DNA of 64,000 nt. Source: QAND01 sp003150225. GTDB taxonomy: Bacteria > Bacillota > Clostridia > Christensenellales > QAND01. The position numbers and the translations under genes are program-made. Positions 8,664 through 17,225 of the stretch are shown one piece after another (positions within the stretch are counted from its first letter, which is position 1; each line of letters begins with the position of its first letter). Location: assembly GCF_044357945.1 (NCBI RefSeq), contig NZ_CP076563.1:124001-188000 (forward strand), read 5' to 3'. The notes beneath the pieces were generated by a model. That model ran no database searches, was not told the DNA's origin, and saw only the letters and a list, made by a program, of their open reading frames with translations.

Positions 8664-9515
8664 ATGGAGCGGTCCCGGCAAGAGGGCCAGGTACGGAGCC
8701 GCCAGGGGCGCTCTCGAACCAGGCGGGCAGGCTGGCACTGGGTGGTGGTATGCGCCATTCTTCCTGCTATCTGTTTGATGCATGATTATTTGTTTGGGTG
8801 GAGCAACGGGCGGCTGTTGGATGTACCCTATGTGGATCAATCCCTATTATATCCCACCGGCTGTGAGTCCGCCAGCGCCGTCATGGTATTGCGGTATACT
8901 GGAGTGGACATCTCCATGGATACCTTTATCGACCGCTATCTGCCCCGGGAGGACCTGGTTCAGGTGGGGGATACCCTCTATGGCCCCGATCCCTATGCGG
9001 CTTTTGCCGGAGACCCCCGGGATCCTGGCGGGATAGGATGTTACGCTCCGGCCATCGTCACAGCCTGTGAGAGGCTGATCCTGGAGCGCGGGGAGGCGAT
9101 GCAGGTGGTGGACCTCACCGGGACGGGGCTTCGGACGCTGATCCGGGACTATATTGACCATGATATGCCGGTGATGATCTGGGCCAGTATGGGGATGAAC
9201 GGCATCCGTCCTGGCAAACAGTGGGTGGTTCGGGACACCGGTGAAACCGTGACCTGGACAGCGGGGGAGCACTGCCTGGTCTTGGTTGGATATGACAAGG
9301 ACTATTACTATTTTAACGATCCCCAGGATGGAAACGGCGTAGTGCGGTATCCCAAGGGTCAGGTGGAGGCCTGCTATGCGGAGATGGGACGGCAGGCGGT
9401 AGCCGTCTGCAAGTGGGAGGACTTGGAGGATTGGAGTACGGAGGAATGGGAAGCGGAGGAGGAACGGCGCGTGCGTTATAAGATGGAAACGGAGATGGGT
9501 ACCCCTTGGGGATAG
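8664..9515 (+). CDS. C39-like papain-fold peptidase, membrane anchored (second of the pair)
   Basis: 283 residues with the same plan as the preceding gene: basic N-terminus, one membrane helix (WHWVVVCAILPAICLM), then a C39-like domain with YPTGCES, GEHCLVLVGYD and YFNDP. Similarity to its neighbour is high across the whole catalytic domain, so the pair arose by tandem duplication. The N-terminal 60 residues and an acidic C-terminal tail (WSTEEWEAEEERR) differ. The ATG has AAAAAGG about 10 nt upstream; an earlier in-frame start would run through the preceding terminator. Confidence 0.8.
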   Translation: MERSRQEGQVRSRQGRSRTRRAGWHWVVVCAILPAICLMHDYLFGWSNGRLLDVPYVDQSLLYPTGCESASAVMVLRYTGVDISMDTFIDRYLPREDLVQVGDTLYGPDPYAAFAGDPRDPGGIGCYAPAIVTACERLILERGEAMQVVDLTGTGLRTLIRDYIDHDMPVMIWASMGMNGIRPGKQWVVRDTGETVTWTAGEHCLVLVGYDKDYYYFNDPQDGNGVVRYPKGQVEACYAEMGRQAVAVCKWEDLEDWSTEEWEAEEERRVRYKMETEMGTPWG

Positions 9516-9517
9516 AA

Positions 9518-9545
9518 AAAAGCCCGCGGTCATTCGCGGGCTTTT
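9518..9545. terminator. Bidirectional terminator between convergent genes
   Basis: AAAAGCCCGCG pairs with CGCGGGCTTTT around a 6-nt loop, so T-runs form on both strands. It serves the C39-like gene and the minus-strand dinB operon. Confidence 0.85.
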
Positions 9546-9579
9546 GATGTTTTGGCGGAAATGAAGCCGGGACAAAAGG

Positions 9580-9810
9580 CTACTCACAGGGCTCCCAGAA
9601 CCATCGGGCTTCATCCAAATAGAGCCAGATGGATCGGCCATGCACCAAACAGGTATAGCGTATGCCCCGCCCTCCCGACTTGAGGCTGGCGGCCGGCCGT
9701 ACATCGGTAACTCGGTCCACTCGGAGCCGCCGATCTTGGATGTTGAGAAAGAGCGGGATAATCTCCCCGGCGGTGTTGAAGCAGGCGATGACGTCGATAT
9801 ATTCCGGCAT
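9580..9810 (-). CDS. Small conserved-looking protein of unknown function, coupled to dinB
   Basis: 76 residues, not recognised. It starts one base after the dinB stop codon, and its ribosome site (AAAGGGGTGATG) lies inside the dinB 3' end, so translation is coupled. The sequence looks like a compact beta-rich domain (GEIIPLFLNIQDRRLRVDRV, YTCLVHGRSIWLYLDEARWFW) with no signal peptide or membrane segment. Its position places it under the same LexA-type control as dinB, which suggests a role in the damage response or as a polymerase partner. That function is inferred from context only. Confidence 0.7.
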   Translation of the reverse strand: MPEYIDVIACFNTAGEIIPLFLNIQDRRLRVDRVTDVRPAASLKSGGRGIRYTCLVHGRSIWLYLDEARWFWEPCE

Positions 9811-9811
9811 G

Positions 9812-11056
9812 CTACATCACCCCTTTAAAGAAACTGGTGGGATGGACGGTATTGTCCTCAATGGGGCTGATGTTGAGGGAGGGGTCCATCAGCAATACAC
9901 CCCGGGCGACGCAACTCTGCCCAAAACGCTGGCGTAGGCTGTCTATACAATGGTCCAGCCGCTCCTGGCGTTCCAGTCGGGGGGAGGAGAAGGTGGCCTG
10001 GCGTCCGCTGGATAAAAAGGAGAGATCGGCCACCCGTACGCCGATGGCTCGAAGGGGCGTGCTACAGCTCCAATTTTGTTCCACCAGCTCCATTGCGAGG
10101 TCGGCGATGGGAGAGCAGGCGCAGGTGGGTTCCATCAGAGATGCCTGGCGCTCTATGACACAGAGGCCTGTGTCCTTTAGGGAAATCTGTACCAGCTTGC
10201 CTACCATGGATTTTTGCCGCAGCCGCTGGGCTACGCTGTCGGACAGCATGTAGACTACCTGCCGGGCGTCCTCCATGGTGGCGATATCCCTGGGAGTGGT
10301 GGTGCTGTTGCCCACGCTCTTGGCGGCATCCACCGCGCCGTCCAGGTGTACGGGGGAATCGTCCAGCCCCATGGCGAAGGCGTAGATGGTGACGCCCCAT
10401 TTGCCCAATACCGACTGCAGAAAGGCGGGGCCCGCCTGGGCGATTTCCCCAATGGTGCGGATACCCACCCGCAGAAGCTTTTTCTCCGTGACTGGGCCTA
10501 CATAGAGAAGTTCCCGGCAGGGAAGCGGCCAGATGATCTCCTGGAACCGCTCCCGGGGAATGGGGGTAACGGCATCGGGTTTTTGTAGGTCGCTGCCCAG
10601 TTTGGCGAAGATTTTATTAAAGGAAACTCCGATGGAAAGGGTAATGCCCAGCTCCTCACTGACGGTACGACGAATTTCCTGGGCCTTTTGAACCCCTTCC
10701 GCAAAGGAGGAGACCCCATGGGTAAGGTCGATCCAGCTTTCGTCGATGCTGAAGGGCTGGATTCGGTCGCTATATCGGCGATAGACGTCGTTCACCAGCC
10801 GGGAAAATTTCTGATAGAGGGCCATGTTCGGCCGGATGGTAATTAGCTTGGGGCATTTGTCCATGGCCTGGTAGATGACTTCCCCTGTCTTTACCCCGAA
10901 GCTCCGGGCGATCTGGTTTTTAGCCAGTACAATGCCGTGGCGCTGGTCGGTATCGCCGCAGACTGCCACCGGAAATTCCCGGAGCTCCGGGTGGTAGAGG
11001 CACTCCACCGAGGCGTAGAAATTGTTGAGGTCGCAGTGCAGAATCACCCGGTCCAT
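9812..11056 (-). CDS. dinB: DNA polymerase IV (Y-family, DinB)
   Basis: A 414-residue translesion polymerase. The N-terminal active site reads ILHCDLNNFYASVE (first metal-binding Asp), and the second catalytic motif is FSIDESWIDLT. The thumb follows near residue 180, and the little-finger domain fills the C-terminal third. The start is the ATG preceded by GGAGTGAG; a GTG three codons upstream is inside that site. A LexA-type box and a good promoter lie directly upstream, so it is SOS inducible. The small downstream gene is translationally coupled. I do not see a clear C-terminal clamp-binding peptide; the last residues are HPTSFFKGVM. Confidence 0.93.
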   Translation of the reverse strand: MDRVILHCDLNNFYASVECLYHPELREFPVAVCGDTDQRHGIVLAKNQIARSFGVKTGEVIYQAMDKCPKLITIRPNMALYQKFSRLVNDVYRRYSDRIQPFSIDESWIDLTHGVSSFAEGVQKAQEIRRTVSEELGITLSIGVSFNKIFAKLGSDLQKPDAVTPIPRERFQEIIWPLPCRELLYVGPVTEKKLLRVGIRTIGEIAQAGPAFLQSVLGKWGVTIYAFAMGLDDSPVHLDGAVDAAKSVGNSTTTPRDIATMEDARQVVYMLSDSVAQRLRQKSMVGKLVQISLKDTGLCVIERQASLMEPTCACSPIADLAMELVEQNWSCSTPLRAIGVRVADLSFLSSGRQATFSSPRLERQERLDHCIDSLRQRFGQSCVARGVLLMDPSLNISPIEDNTVHPTSFFKGVM

Positions 11057-11075
11057 AAAACTCACTCCAATAATA

Positions 11076-11089
11076 AGAACATTTGTTCG
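11076..11089 (-). promoter_or_regulatory. LexA (SOS) box of dinB
   Basis: AGAACATTTGTTCG matches the Gram-positive SOS box CGAACNNNNGTTCG at all but one defined position. It lies just downstream of the predicted -10, where LexA would block initiation. Confidence 0.85.
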
Positions 11090-11094
11090 TATTT

Positions 11095-11123
11095 AGTATA
11101 TCCAGGAAGGACGAAAAAGTAAA
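11095..11123 (-). promoter_or_regulatory. dinB promoter
   Basis: On the minus strand, TTTACT, a 17-bp spacer and TATACT. The LexA box begins six bases after the -10. Confidence 0.7.
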
Positions 11124-11179
11124 GGGGAATGGGGGTGGATTCGGAAGAAAAAATAGTTGTAAAAAAATGAAAAAAGGGC

Positions 11180-11207
11180 TTGCATTTGGGAAAAAACTGC
11201 ATATAAT
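11180..11207 (+). promoter_or_regulatory. ctsR operon promoter
   Basis: TTGCAT, a 16-bp spacer and a consensus TATAAT. The CtsR operator begins 10 bp after the -10. Confidence 0.8.
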
Positions 11208-11216
11208 ATAGATAAA

Positions 11217-11233
11217 AGTCAAAGAAAGTCAAA
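11217..11233 (+). promoter_or_regulatory. CtsR operator (heptad direct repeat)
   Basis: AGTCAAAGAAAGTCAAA: two AGTCAAA heptads separated by three bases, an exact fit to the CtsR consensus (A/G)GTCAAANAN(A/G)GTCAAA. It overlaps the predicted start of transcription, so the operon is autorepressed and heat induced. Confidence 0.93.
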
Positions 11234-11255
11234 GTTAAAGACAGGAGTGGTCAGG

Positions 11256-11717
11256 ATGTCACAGCTAAGCGATACCATCGAGCGGTTCATCATGGAGCTG
11301 ATGGCCGAGGACGGGGAAGCGGAGCTCCAGCGGAACAAGCTGGCCTCTCAATTCCAATGCGCGCCCTCTCAGATCAACTATGTGATCTCTACCCGGTTTA
11401 CCTCCCAGCAGGGGTATGTGGTGGAGAGCCGGCGGGGCGGGGGCGGCTATATCCGCATCATTCGGCTGGACGATAGCGATCGGGATCTGATGGCCATGCT
11501 AAAGGAGCAAATTGGGGACCGGCTCTCCAAACGGAACGGGACCTTGATCATCCGGCGGCTGCTGGAGAACGGGGCCGTGAGCCCGGAAACCGCCCGGGCC
11601 ATGGATGCCGCTCTCCTGGATGACAACTTCCCGGGAATTCCCGGGGAGGAACGGGATAGAATAAGAGCGAGGACCTTCCAACACATGGTACTTGCCATCA
11701 TAGGAAATCAGGGGTGA
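11256..11717 (+). CDS. ctsR: Transcriptional repressor CtsR
   Basis: 153 residues. The N-terminal winged helix-turn-helix includes the glycine-rich wing (ESRRGGGGYIRI), whose glycine/arginine tip serves as thermosensor and DNA contact in the family. The C-terminal half is the dimerisation domain phosphorylated or bound by McsB. It represses its own operon through the heptad operator directly upstream. The ATG has AGGAG 8 nt before it; a GTG three codons earlier overlaps that site. It is first of four genes and is followed by mcsA after 5 bp. Confidence 0.95.
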   Translation: MSQLSDTIERFIMELMAEDGEAELQRNKLASQFQCAPSQINYVISTRFTSQQGYVVESRRGGGGYIRIIRLDDSDRDLMAMLKEQIGDRLSKRNGTLIIRRLLENGAVSPETARAMDAALLDDNFPGIPGEERDRIRARTFQHMVLAIIGNQG

Positions 11718-11722
11718 ACGAG

Positions 11723-12205
11723 ATGATCTGTGAACGTTGTAAACAAAAGGAAGCCACCGTCCATATGGCGCAGATGGTCAACGGCGATTATAAGGAGATC
11801 CACGTATGCGCCGACTGCGCCCAGAGCCTAGGGGCCTATATGTCCCCCTTCTCCCTCTCGGATATGTTTCAGTCCCTTTCGGGAATTCGGACGGATCGGG
11901 GGCAGACCTGCCCCACCTGTGGGATGTCTTACGGGGAGTTTAAGCGCACTGGGATGCTGGGCTGCGCCGATTGCTATAAGGCGTTTTCAGCGGAGCTGAT
12001 GCCCATGATTTCCGCCATCCACGGCAGTACCGCCCACGTGGGGCGCACCGCTCCGGCGGAGGGTGCTCCAGCTACCCAGCCGGTGGATGAGCTGACCAGC
12101 CTTAGGGGAGAGCTGGAAAAAGCCATCCGAGAGGAGCGGTATGAGTATGCCGCTCAGCTGCGGGATAAGATCAAGGAACTAGAAGGGAGGGAGAAGGATG
12201 CGTAA
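11723..12205 (+). CDS. mcsA: McsA, zinc-binding activator of the McsB kinase
   Basis: 160 residues. There are two pairs of zinc-binding CxxC motifs (CERC, CADC, CPTC, CADC) in the first 90 residues and a UVR motif at the C-terminus (LRGELEKAIREERYEYAAQL). McsA binds McsB, stimulates arginine phosphorylation and helps hand substrates to ClpC. The start ATG follows AGGGGTGA, which overlaps the ctsR stop. The 3' end overlaps mcsB by 8 nt, indicating coupled translation. Confidence 0.93.
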   Translation: MICERCKQKEATVHMAQMVNGDYKEIHVCADCAQSLGAYMSPFSLSDMFQSLSGIRTDRGQTCPTCGMSYGEFKRTGMLGCADCYKAFSAELMPMISAIHGSTAHVGRTAPAEGAPATQPVDELTSLRGELEKAIREERYEYAAQLRDKIKELEGREKDA

Positions 12206-13190
12206 TGATGAATACCTGGCCGTCTCCTCCAGGGCACGGCTGGCACGGAACCTCTTTGGCATTCCCTTTTCCCGGAAGATGTCGGGCTATGATGAGGAAA
12301 AGGTATTGAACCAGGTTCGGGAGGCTCTCTCTGGAACGGATTTTACCCTCTATGCCATGAAGGATCTGGATCCCGACCAGAAGCGGGCGCTGATGGAGAA
12401 ACACCTTATCAGCCCCGACCTGATGAAGAATCGGCAGGGGGCCGCTATGATCTCCCGGGATGAGCGGATCTCGGTGATGATCGGCGAGGAGGATCACCTT
12501 AGGATCCAGAGCTTTTCCGATGGGCTCAGCGTGGAGAAAGCCCTGTCCACCGCCCTTCAGATGGATGAGCTTTTAGGGAAGAAGCTGTCCTATGCCCAGG
12601 ATCGTCTTTTAGGATACCTCACCGCTTGTCCCACCAATGTGGGCACGGGGCTCCGGGTCAGCGTCATGCTGCATCTGCCCGCCCTTACCATGACGGGACG
12701 GATGCGGGAACTGCAGCAGGAGCTCTCCAAGCACGGCATTGCTGTTCGGGGAATGTACGGGGAGGGCAGCGCGGCCTTGGGTCAATTATACCAGCTATCC
12801 AACAGCGTTACCCTGGGTATCACCGAGGAGAACATTGCCAAGCAGGTGAAGGAAACCGCTTTGTGGATTATGGAGCGGGAGGAGGAGACCCGAGCTGCCC
12901 TGATGCGCTCATCGGGACTGGCCCTTTCGGACCGCATGGGCCGGGCCTACGGCATCCTGCGGTATGCCCGCCGCTTGTCCTATGAGGAATTTATGGGACT
13001 GTGGAGCGATTGCATGATGGGGGCCGAGGAACAAGGGCTTTCCGCCCGCGGGATGAAAGAAATTTTGAACGCCGGCCAGCCCTCCCAACTCAACCTGGGG
13101 GACTGGAACCAGGAAATGCCGGTGGACGCCAGACGTGCGGAGGCCGTCCGCAATCTATTGGTCTCCATGGAACAGGAAAAACAGAAGTAA
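12198..13190 (+). CDS. mcsB: Protein arginine kinase McsB
   Basis: 330 residues of the phosphagen-kinase fold. Family signatures visible are SSRARLARNL near residue 10, the catalytic loop LTACPTNVGTGLRVSVM near 140, and RGMYGEGS near 185. McsB phosphorylates arginines on misfolded proteins and on CtsR, marking them for ClpCP. The gene sits in the standard ctsR-mcsA-mcsB-clpC order, 13 bp before clpC. Confidence 0.95.
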   Translation: MRNDEYLAVSSRARLARNLFGIPFSRKMSGYDEEKVLNQVREALSGTDFTLYAMKDLDPDQKRALMEKHLISPDLMKNRQGAAMISRDERISVMIGEEDHLRIQSFSDGLSVEKALSTALQMDELLGKKLSYAQDRLLGYLTACPTNVGTGLRVSVMLHLPALTMTGRMRELQQELSKHGIAVRGMYGEGSAALGQLYQLSNSVTLGITEENIAKQVKETALWIMEREEETRAALMRSSGLALSDRMGRAYGILRYARRLSYEEFMGLWSDCMMGAEEQGLSARGMKEILNAGQPSQLNLGDWNQEMPVDARRAEAVRNLLVSMEQEKQK

Positions 13191-13203
13191 GAGGTGAAAG
13201 GAT

Positions 13204-15678
13204 ATGGAATACGAACGGTTTACCGAGGGCGCCCAGAAAGCTCTTGCGATTGCCCAGGAAGAGGCAAAGAAGCTGGGACATAACTATGTGGGTACGGAGC
13301 ATGTGCTGCTGGGCCTGGCAAAGGCGGAGGAAGGGGTTACCGCAAAGGTATTTCGCGAAAACGACATCACCCCGGAACGGGTTCAGGATCTGGTCTATCG
13401 GCTGGTGGGCCAGGGGGACGGGGTATTTACCCAGGCGTTTGACTATACCCCCCGCACCAAGCGGGTGCTACAGATGAGCGTGGCCTTGGCCCGTTCTCTG
13501 GGCCATAGCTATGTGGGGTCGGAGCACATTTTGCTGGCCATCCTGAGGGAGTCAGACGGCATCGCCGCCCGGCTGCTCATGGAGATGGGAGTGAACCTCA
13601 ACACCATGAATGTACAGATCCTGCAGAACATCGCCCCTACCGCGGGCGGCGCGCCGCAAGGAGAGGCGGGCACCCCTGGCGGCGAGGAGTTTAAGGTTCT
13701 AAAGGACTATGGCAAGGATTTCACCCAGATGGCTCGGGAGGGGGCTTTGGATCCCGTCATCGGCCGGGAAAACGAGGTGGAGCGGATCATCCAGATTCTA
13801 AGCCGCCGTACCAAGAACAATCCCGTTTTGATCGGCGAACCCGGTGTGGGGAAAAGCGCTGTGGTGGAGGGGTTGGCCCAACGCATCGTAGCGGGCAACA
13901 TCCCTGAAAGCCTGAAAAACAAGCGGATCATCTCTCTGGATCTGGCCGGCATGCTGGCCGGTGCCAAGTACCGGGGTGAGTTTGAGGAACGCCTTAAGGC
14001 CGTCATGGAGGAGGCCACCCGCGCCGGTAACGTGATCCTGTTCATCGATGAGCTGCACAACATCATCGGCGCCGGCTCCGCCGAAGGGGCCATGGACGCC
14101 GCCAATATCCTGAAGCCCGCTTTGGCTCGTGGGGAGATGCAATGCATCGGCGCCACCACCTTTGATGAATACCGCAAGCACATTGAGAAGGACGCCGCCC
14201 TCCAGCGCCGGTTCCAGCCGGTGACGGTGGGAGAGCCCAGCCGGGAGGAGGCCATCGAGATTCTAAAGGGGATCCGGGACCGGTACGAAGCCCATCATAA
14301 GGTAAAGATTCAGGACGACGCCATCGTGGCGGCGGTAGAGCTGTCCGACCGGTATATCACCGATCGTTTTCTGCCCGATAAAGCCATCGACCTGATGGAC
14401 GAGGCGGCTGCAAAGGTTCGTATCGACGCCTATACCGCTCCCTTGGATATGAAGGAGTTGGAACAGAAGCTGGAATCCATCCGCAAGGAGAAGGAGGAGG
14501 CTGTCGTTGGCCAGAACTTTGAAAAAGCCGCCCAGATGCGGGATCAGGAACAGGAACTGAACCGAGAGATGGAGGAGAAGAAAAAGGCCTGGCAGGAGGC
14601 GCAGGACAGCCGGGAGCTGGTGGTCACCGAGGAGGAGATCGCCAGTACCGTAGCGGCCTGGACCGGCATCCCGGTGAAAAAGCTCACCGAGGACGAGAGC
14701 CAGCGGCTTTTGAATCTGGAGAAGATTCTCCATGAGCGGGTCATCGGTCAAGAGGAGGCCGTAGTGGCGGTATCCCGCGCCATCCGGCGTGCCCGGGCGG
14801 GGCTGAAGGAGCCCAATCGTCCCATCGGCAGCTTTATCTTCCTGGGCCCCACAGGCGTGGGCAAGACCGAATTGAGCCGTGCCCTGGCCGAGGCTATGTT
14901 CGGAGATGAAAACGCCATGGTGCGCTTGGATATGAGCGAATACATGGAGAAGCACTCCGTCAGCCGGATGATCGGGTCTCCTCCGGGCTATGTGGGCTAT
15001 GACGAGGGCGGCCAGCTCACCGAGGCGGTTCGCCGTCGGCCTTACAGCGTGGTGCTGTTTGATGAGATTGAAAAGGCCCACCCGGATGTGTTCAACACCC
15101 TTCTGCAGATTCTGGAGGATGGCCGGCTTACCGATGGCAAGGGGCGTACGGTGGATTTCCGGAATACCATCATCATTATGACCAGCAACGTGGGCGCTCA
15201 CTCCATCGGCCGCAACCGCACCATGGGCTTCGGCGCCAACAACGACGCCAAATCCGTGGCTGACTATGACGCCATGAAGGAAAACGTCATGGAGGAATTA
15301 AAGCGCACCTTCCGTCCGGAGTTCCTAAACCGGATCGACGATATCATCGTGTTCCATAGCCTTACCGAGGAGGACATCAAGTCCATCGCTGGACTGATGC
15401 TGAACAGCCTTGGCAAGCGGCTTCGGGAGCGGAATGTGGAACTCAAATTCGACGATGCCGCCGTGGCCTATTTCGTCAAGGAGGGGTATGATCCCACCTA
15501 CGGCGCCCGGCCCCTGCGGCGTGCCATCCAGCAGAAGCTGGAGGACCGCCTCAGCGAGGAACTGCTGGCGGGCCATATTTCCCTGGGCGATATAGTGGAG
15601 GTATCCGCAGAGGATGGAGAGCTTACGGTGAAGAGAGCCGGAAGGATTCAGGAGGAGGCTCCAGCCTCTGAGGAATAA
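13204..15678 (+). CDS. clpC: ATP-dependent Clp protease ATP-binding subunit ClpC
   Basis: An 824-residue Hsp100 unfoldase. Two N-terminal Clp repeats occupy residues 1-145. The first AAA+ domain has Walker A GEPGVGKS (211-218). A UVR-containing middle domain lies around 415-450 (FEKAAQMRDQEQEL). The second AAA+ domain has Walker A GPTGVGKT (548-555) and Walker B VVLFDEIEKA. It feeds arginine-phosphorylated proteins to ClpP, which is not in the window. It is last in the CtsR operon and is followed by a strong terminator. Confidence 0.96.
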   Translation: MEYERFTEGAQKALAIAQEEAKKLGHNYVGTEHVLLGLAKAEEGVTAKVFRENDITPERVQDLVYRLVGQGDGVFTQAFDYTPRTKRVLQMSVALARSLGHSYVGSEHILLAILRESDGIAARLLMEMGVNLNTMNVQILQNIAPTAGGAPQGEAGTPGGEEFKVLKDYGKDFTQMAREGALDPVIGRENEVERIIQILSRRTKNNPVLIGEPGVGKSAVVEGLAQRIVAGNIPESLKNKRIISLDLAGMLAGAKYRGEFEERLKAVMEEATRAGNVILFIDELHNIIGAGSAEGAMDAANILKPALARGEMQCIGATTFDEYRKHIEKDAALQRRFQPVTVGEPSREEAIEILKGIRDRYEAHHKVKIQDDAIVAAVELSDRYITDRFLPDKAIDLMDEAAAKVRIDAYTAPLDMKELEQKLESIRKEKEEAVVGQNFEKAAQMRDQEQELNREMEEKKKAWQEAQDSRELVVTEEEIASTVAAWTGIPVKKLTEDESQRLLNLEKILHERVIGQEEAVVAVSRAIRRARAGLKEPNRPIGSFIFLGPTGVGKTELSRALAEAMFGDENAMVRLDMSEYMEKHSVSRMIGSPPGYVGYDEGGQLTEAVRRRPYSVVLFDEIEKAHPDVFNTLLQILEDGRLTDGKGRTVDFRNTIIIMTSNVGAHSIGRNRTMGFGANNDAKSVADYDAMKENVMEELKRTFRPEFLNRIDDIIVFHSLTEEDIKSIAGLMLNSLGKRLRERNVELKFDDAAVAYFVKEGYDPTYGARPLRRAIQQKLEDRLSEELLAGHISLGDIVEVSAEDGELTVKRAGRIQEEAPASEE

Positions 15679-15685
15679 CGACGCC

Positions 15686-15717
15686 AAAGGCCGGTACAAA
15701 TTGTACCGGCCTTTTTT
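15686..15717 (+). terminator. Terminator of the ctsR operon
   Basis: A nearly loopless palindrome (CCGGTACAA-A-TTGTACCGG), extended by AAAGG/CCTTT, ends in TTTTTT. Confidence 0.88.
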
Positions 15718-15876
15718 ATTGGGATTTTCACCTCTGGGGAATTGGACAAGCCCAAAATGAACGGATCACATGCCCAAACGCTGCCTTAGATGGGGAAGCT
15801 GTATTGAATTTTCTTGGCAAAGCTGCTTTTTATCGCCGAATATCTGTTATATAATAAAAATAAAAGGGGTGCGGCC

Positions 15877-16380
15877 ATGGAATCCACCAGAAAACAACAG
15901 CATACCACCTGCCTTGTGGGCGGGGAGCGGGTGGCAAAGGACCATTCCATCATCGTCTTCCGGGGTGGATTGGACGAATTGTCCGCACTGGCGCAGCTCA
16001 TCGCGATAAAGTACCCCGATGGCAGCGTCCCAGCCGTTTGCGCGCGGGAGGTGGCTCGCCGGTGTGATGGCATCTTTGCTGCTGAATACAGCGGAACGCC
16101 TCTAGACAAGAGCCCATATCCCTTGATTGAGAAGCCCCATGCCATGTCCCATGACCCCATGACGTACTTTGGCGTTCCCCACTTTTTCGGGGCTCGGCTC
16201 GCCGATGAGCCCCTTTGCTGGCTGAATCTCCTGCGAACCAAAGTCCGGCAGGCGGAACGGCAGGCAGTGGCGGCCTTCGGGGAAAAGCGGGCAGATCTTG
16301 TGGAGGAATTGAATCTTTTAAGCAGCTATGTATACTGCTGTATGTGCCGGTACCGGGCGGAGACGGAGGCCCGGCCGTGA
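15877..16380 (+). CDS. Cobalamin adenosyltransferase-like (EutT/PduO-type) protein
   Basis: 167 residues. The segment VAKDHSIIVFRGGLDELSALAQLIA resembles the RGxLD substrate-binding region of ATP:cob(I)alamin adenosyltransferases of the EutT/PduO fold; the remainder is helical. If correct, it makes the adenosylcobalamin used by NrdJ, fitting the B12 genes elsewhere in the window. The assignment rests on one motif region, so it could be a fold relative with another role. The ATG follows GGGGTG; an earlier in-frame TTG overlaps a TATAAT-like -10 at 15850. Its stop overlaps the next gene (GTGA), so the two are translationally coupled. Confidence 0.5.
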   Translation: MESTRKQQHTTCLVGGERVAKDHSIIVFRGGLDELSALAQLIAIKYPDGSVPAVCAREVARRCDGIFAAEYSGTPLDKSPYPLIEKPHAMSHDPMTYFGVPHFFGARLADEPLCWLNLLRTKVRQAERQAVAAFGEKRADLVEELNLLSSYVYCCMCRYRAETEARP

Positions 16381-17189
16381 GGTTTGGCGTATCCACCGCT
16401 TGCCTGTTTCTCCGGGAGTATACCGAGGACGCCCTTGCCGTACTCAGCCGCATGGGAGTTTTGCGGGTTGAGATCTTCTTGGAAGGGGAGTATGAATACG
16501 CGCCGGAGTACGTTCGAGGCCTGCGAAGCATCCTGGACAACCATGGAATGGCCTGCGCGGGGGTTCATGCTCTGCCCACCCAGTTTGAGCCGCAGCTCTT
16601 TTCCCGGCATGATCGGCTGTGCCGATCGGCAGAGGAGATATATTGCAGGGTGTTGGAGGCGGCCCGTGTTCTGGGCGCCGGATGCTATGTGATGCACGGA
16701 ATCGTAAAAGCCCGGCGGGGAAGCCGAATCAATTATGAAGCGGCGGGAAAACGGCTTGGAGACCTGGGCCGGATGGCGGCGGATCATGGGGTGCTTTTAG
16801 CCCTGGAAAACGTTCATTGGTGTATGCTGTCCGATCCCTGCGCTCTAGAGGCCCTGGATCCTTATGTGGATGGCGTAACCTTGGGCTATACTCTGGATGT
16901 CAAGCAGGCGGTACAATCGGGGTATACGCCGTGGACGTATCTGGAACGGATGGGGAAGAAGCTCCGGCATGTCCATATATGCGGAACCCGGGTTCGGAAA
17001 GATGGATCCATCGCCACCTGTATGCCGGAGGAGCAGCCTGGACTCATGGAGGAGCTGCTATCCCGGCTCTGTGCTCAGGAATATGACGGCGATGTGGTTT
17101 TGGAAGTTTACAATCAGGACTATGGGGATTACAATGATCTAGCTCGGAGCTGTCGAACTTTGGCGGCCATGGTCGAGCGAAATAAATGA
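16377..17189 (+). CDS. Sugar phosphate isomerase/epimerase (xylose isomerase-like TIM barrel)
   Basis: 270 residues, beginning MRFGVSTACLFL with a GTG start that overlaps the upstream stop codon by 4 nt. Signature patches of the AP-endonuclease-2/xylose-isomerase-like family are present: a metal-site Glu (LALENVHW), TLGYTLDVKQA, and HVHICG near residue 200, followed by a final Glu (VVLEVYNQDYGD). Members isomerise or epimerise sugars and inositols. The substrate cannot be predicted, and coupling to a cobalamin adenosyltransferase-like gene is not a pairing I recognise. Confidence 0.75.
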   Translation: MRFGVSTACLFLREYTEDALAVLSRMGVLRVEIFLEGEYEYAPEYVRGLRSILDNHGMACAGVHALPTQFEPQLFSRHDRLCRSAEEIYCRVLEAARVLGAGCYVMHGIVKARRGSRINYEAAGKRLGDLGRMAADHGVLLALENVHWCMLSDPCALEALDPYVDGVTLGYTLDVKQAVQSGYTPWTYLERMGKKLRHVHICGTRVRKDGSIATCMPEEQPGLMEELLSRLCAQEYDGDVVLEVYNQDYGDYNDLARSCRTLAAMVERNK

Positions 17190-17225
17190 TGATATCAATA
17201 AAAAGGCAGTACAGGAGGTACGCAT

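Noticed and set aside
16215..16376. N-terminal extension of the TIM-barrel isomerase
   Set aside because: It overlaps the upstream gene by over 160 bp; the GTG at 16377 gives the family's normal N-terminus (MRFGVSTA).
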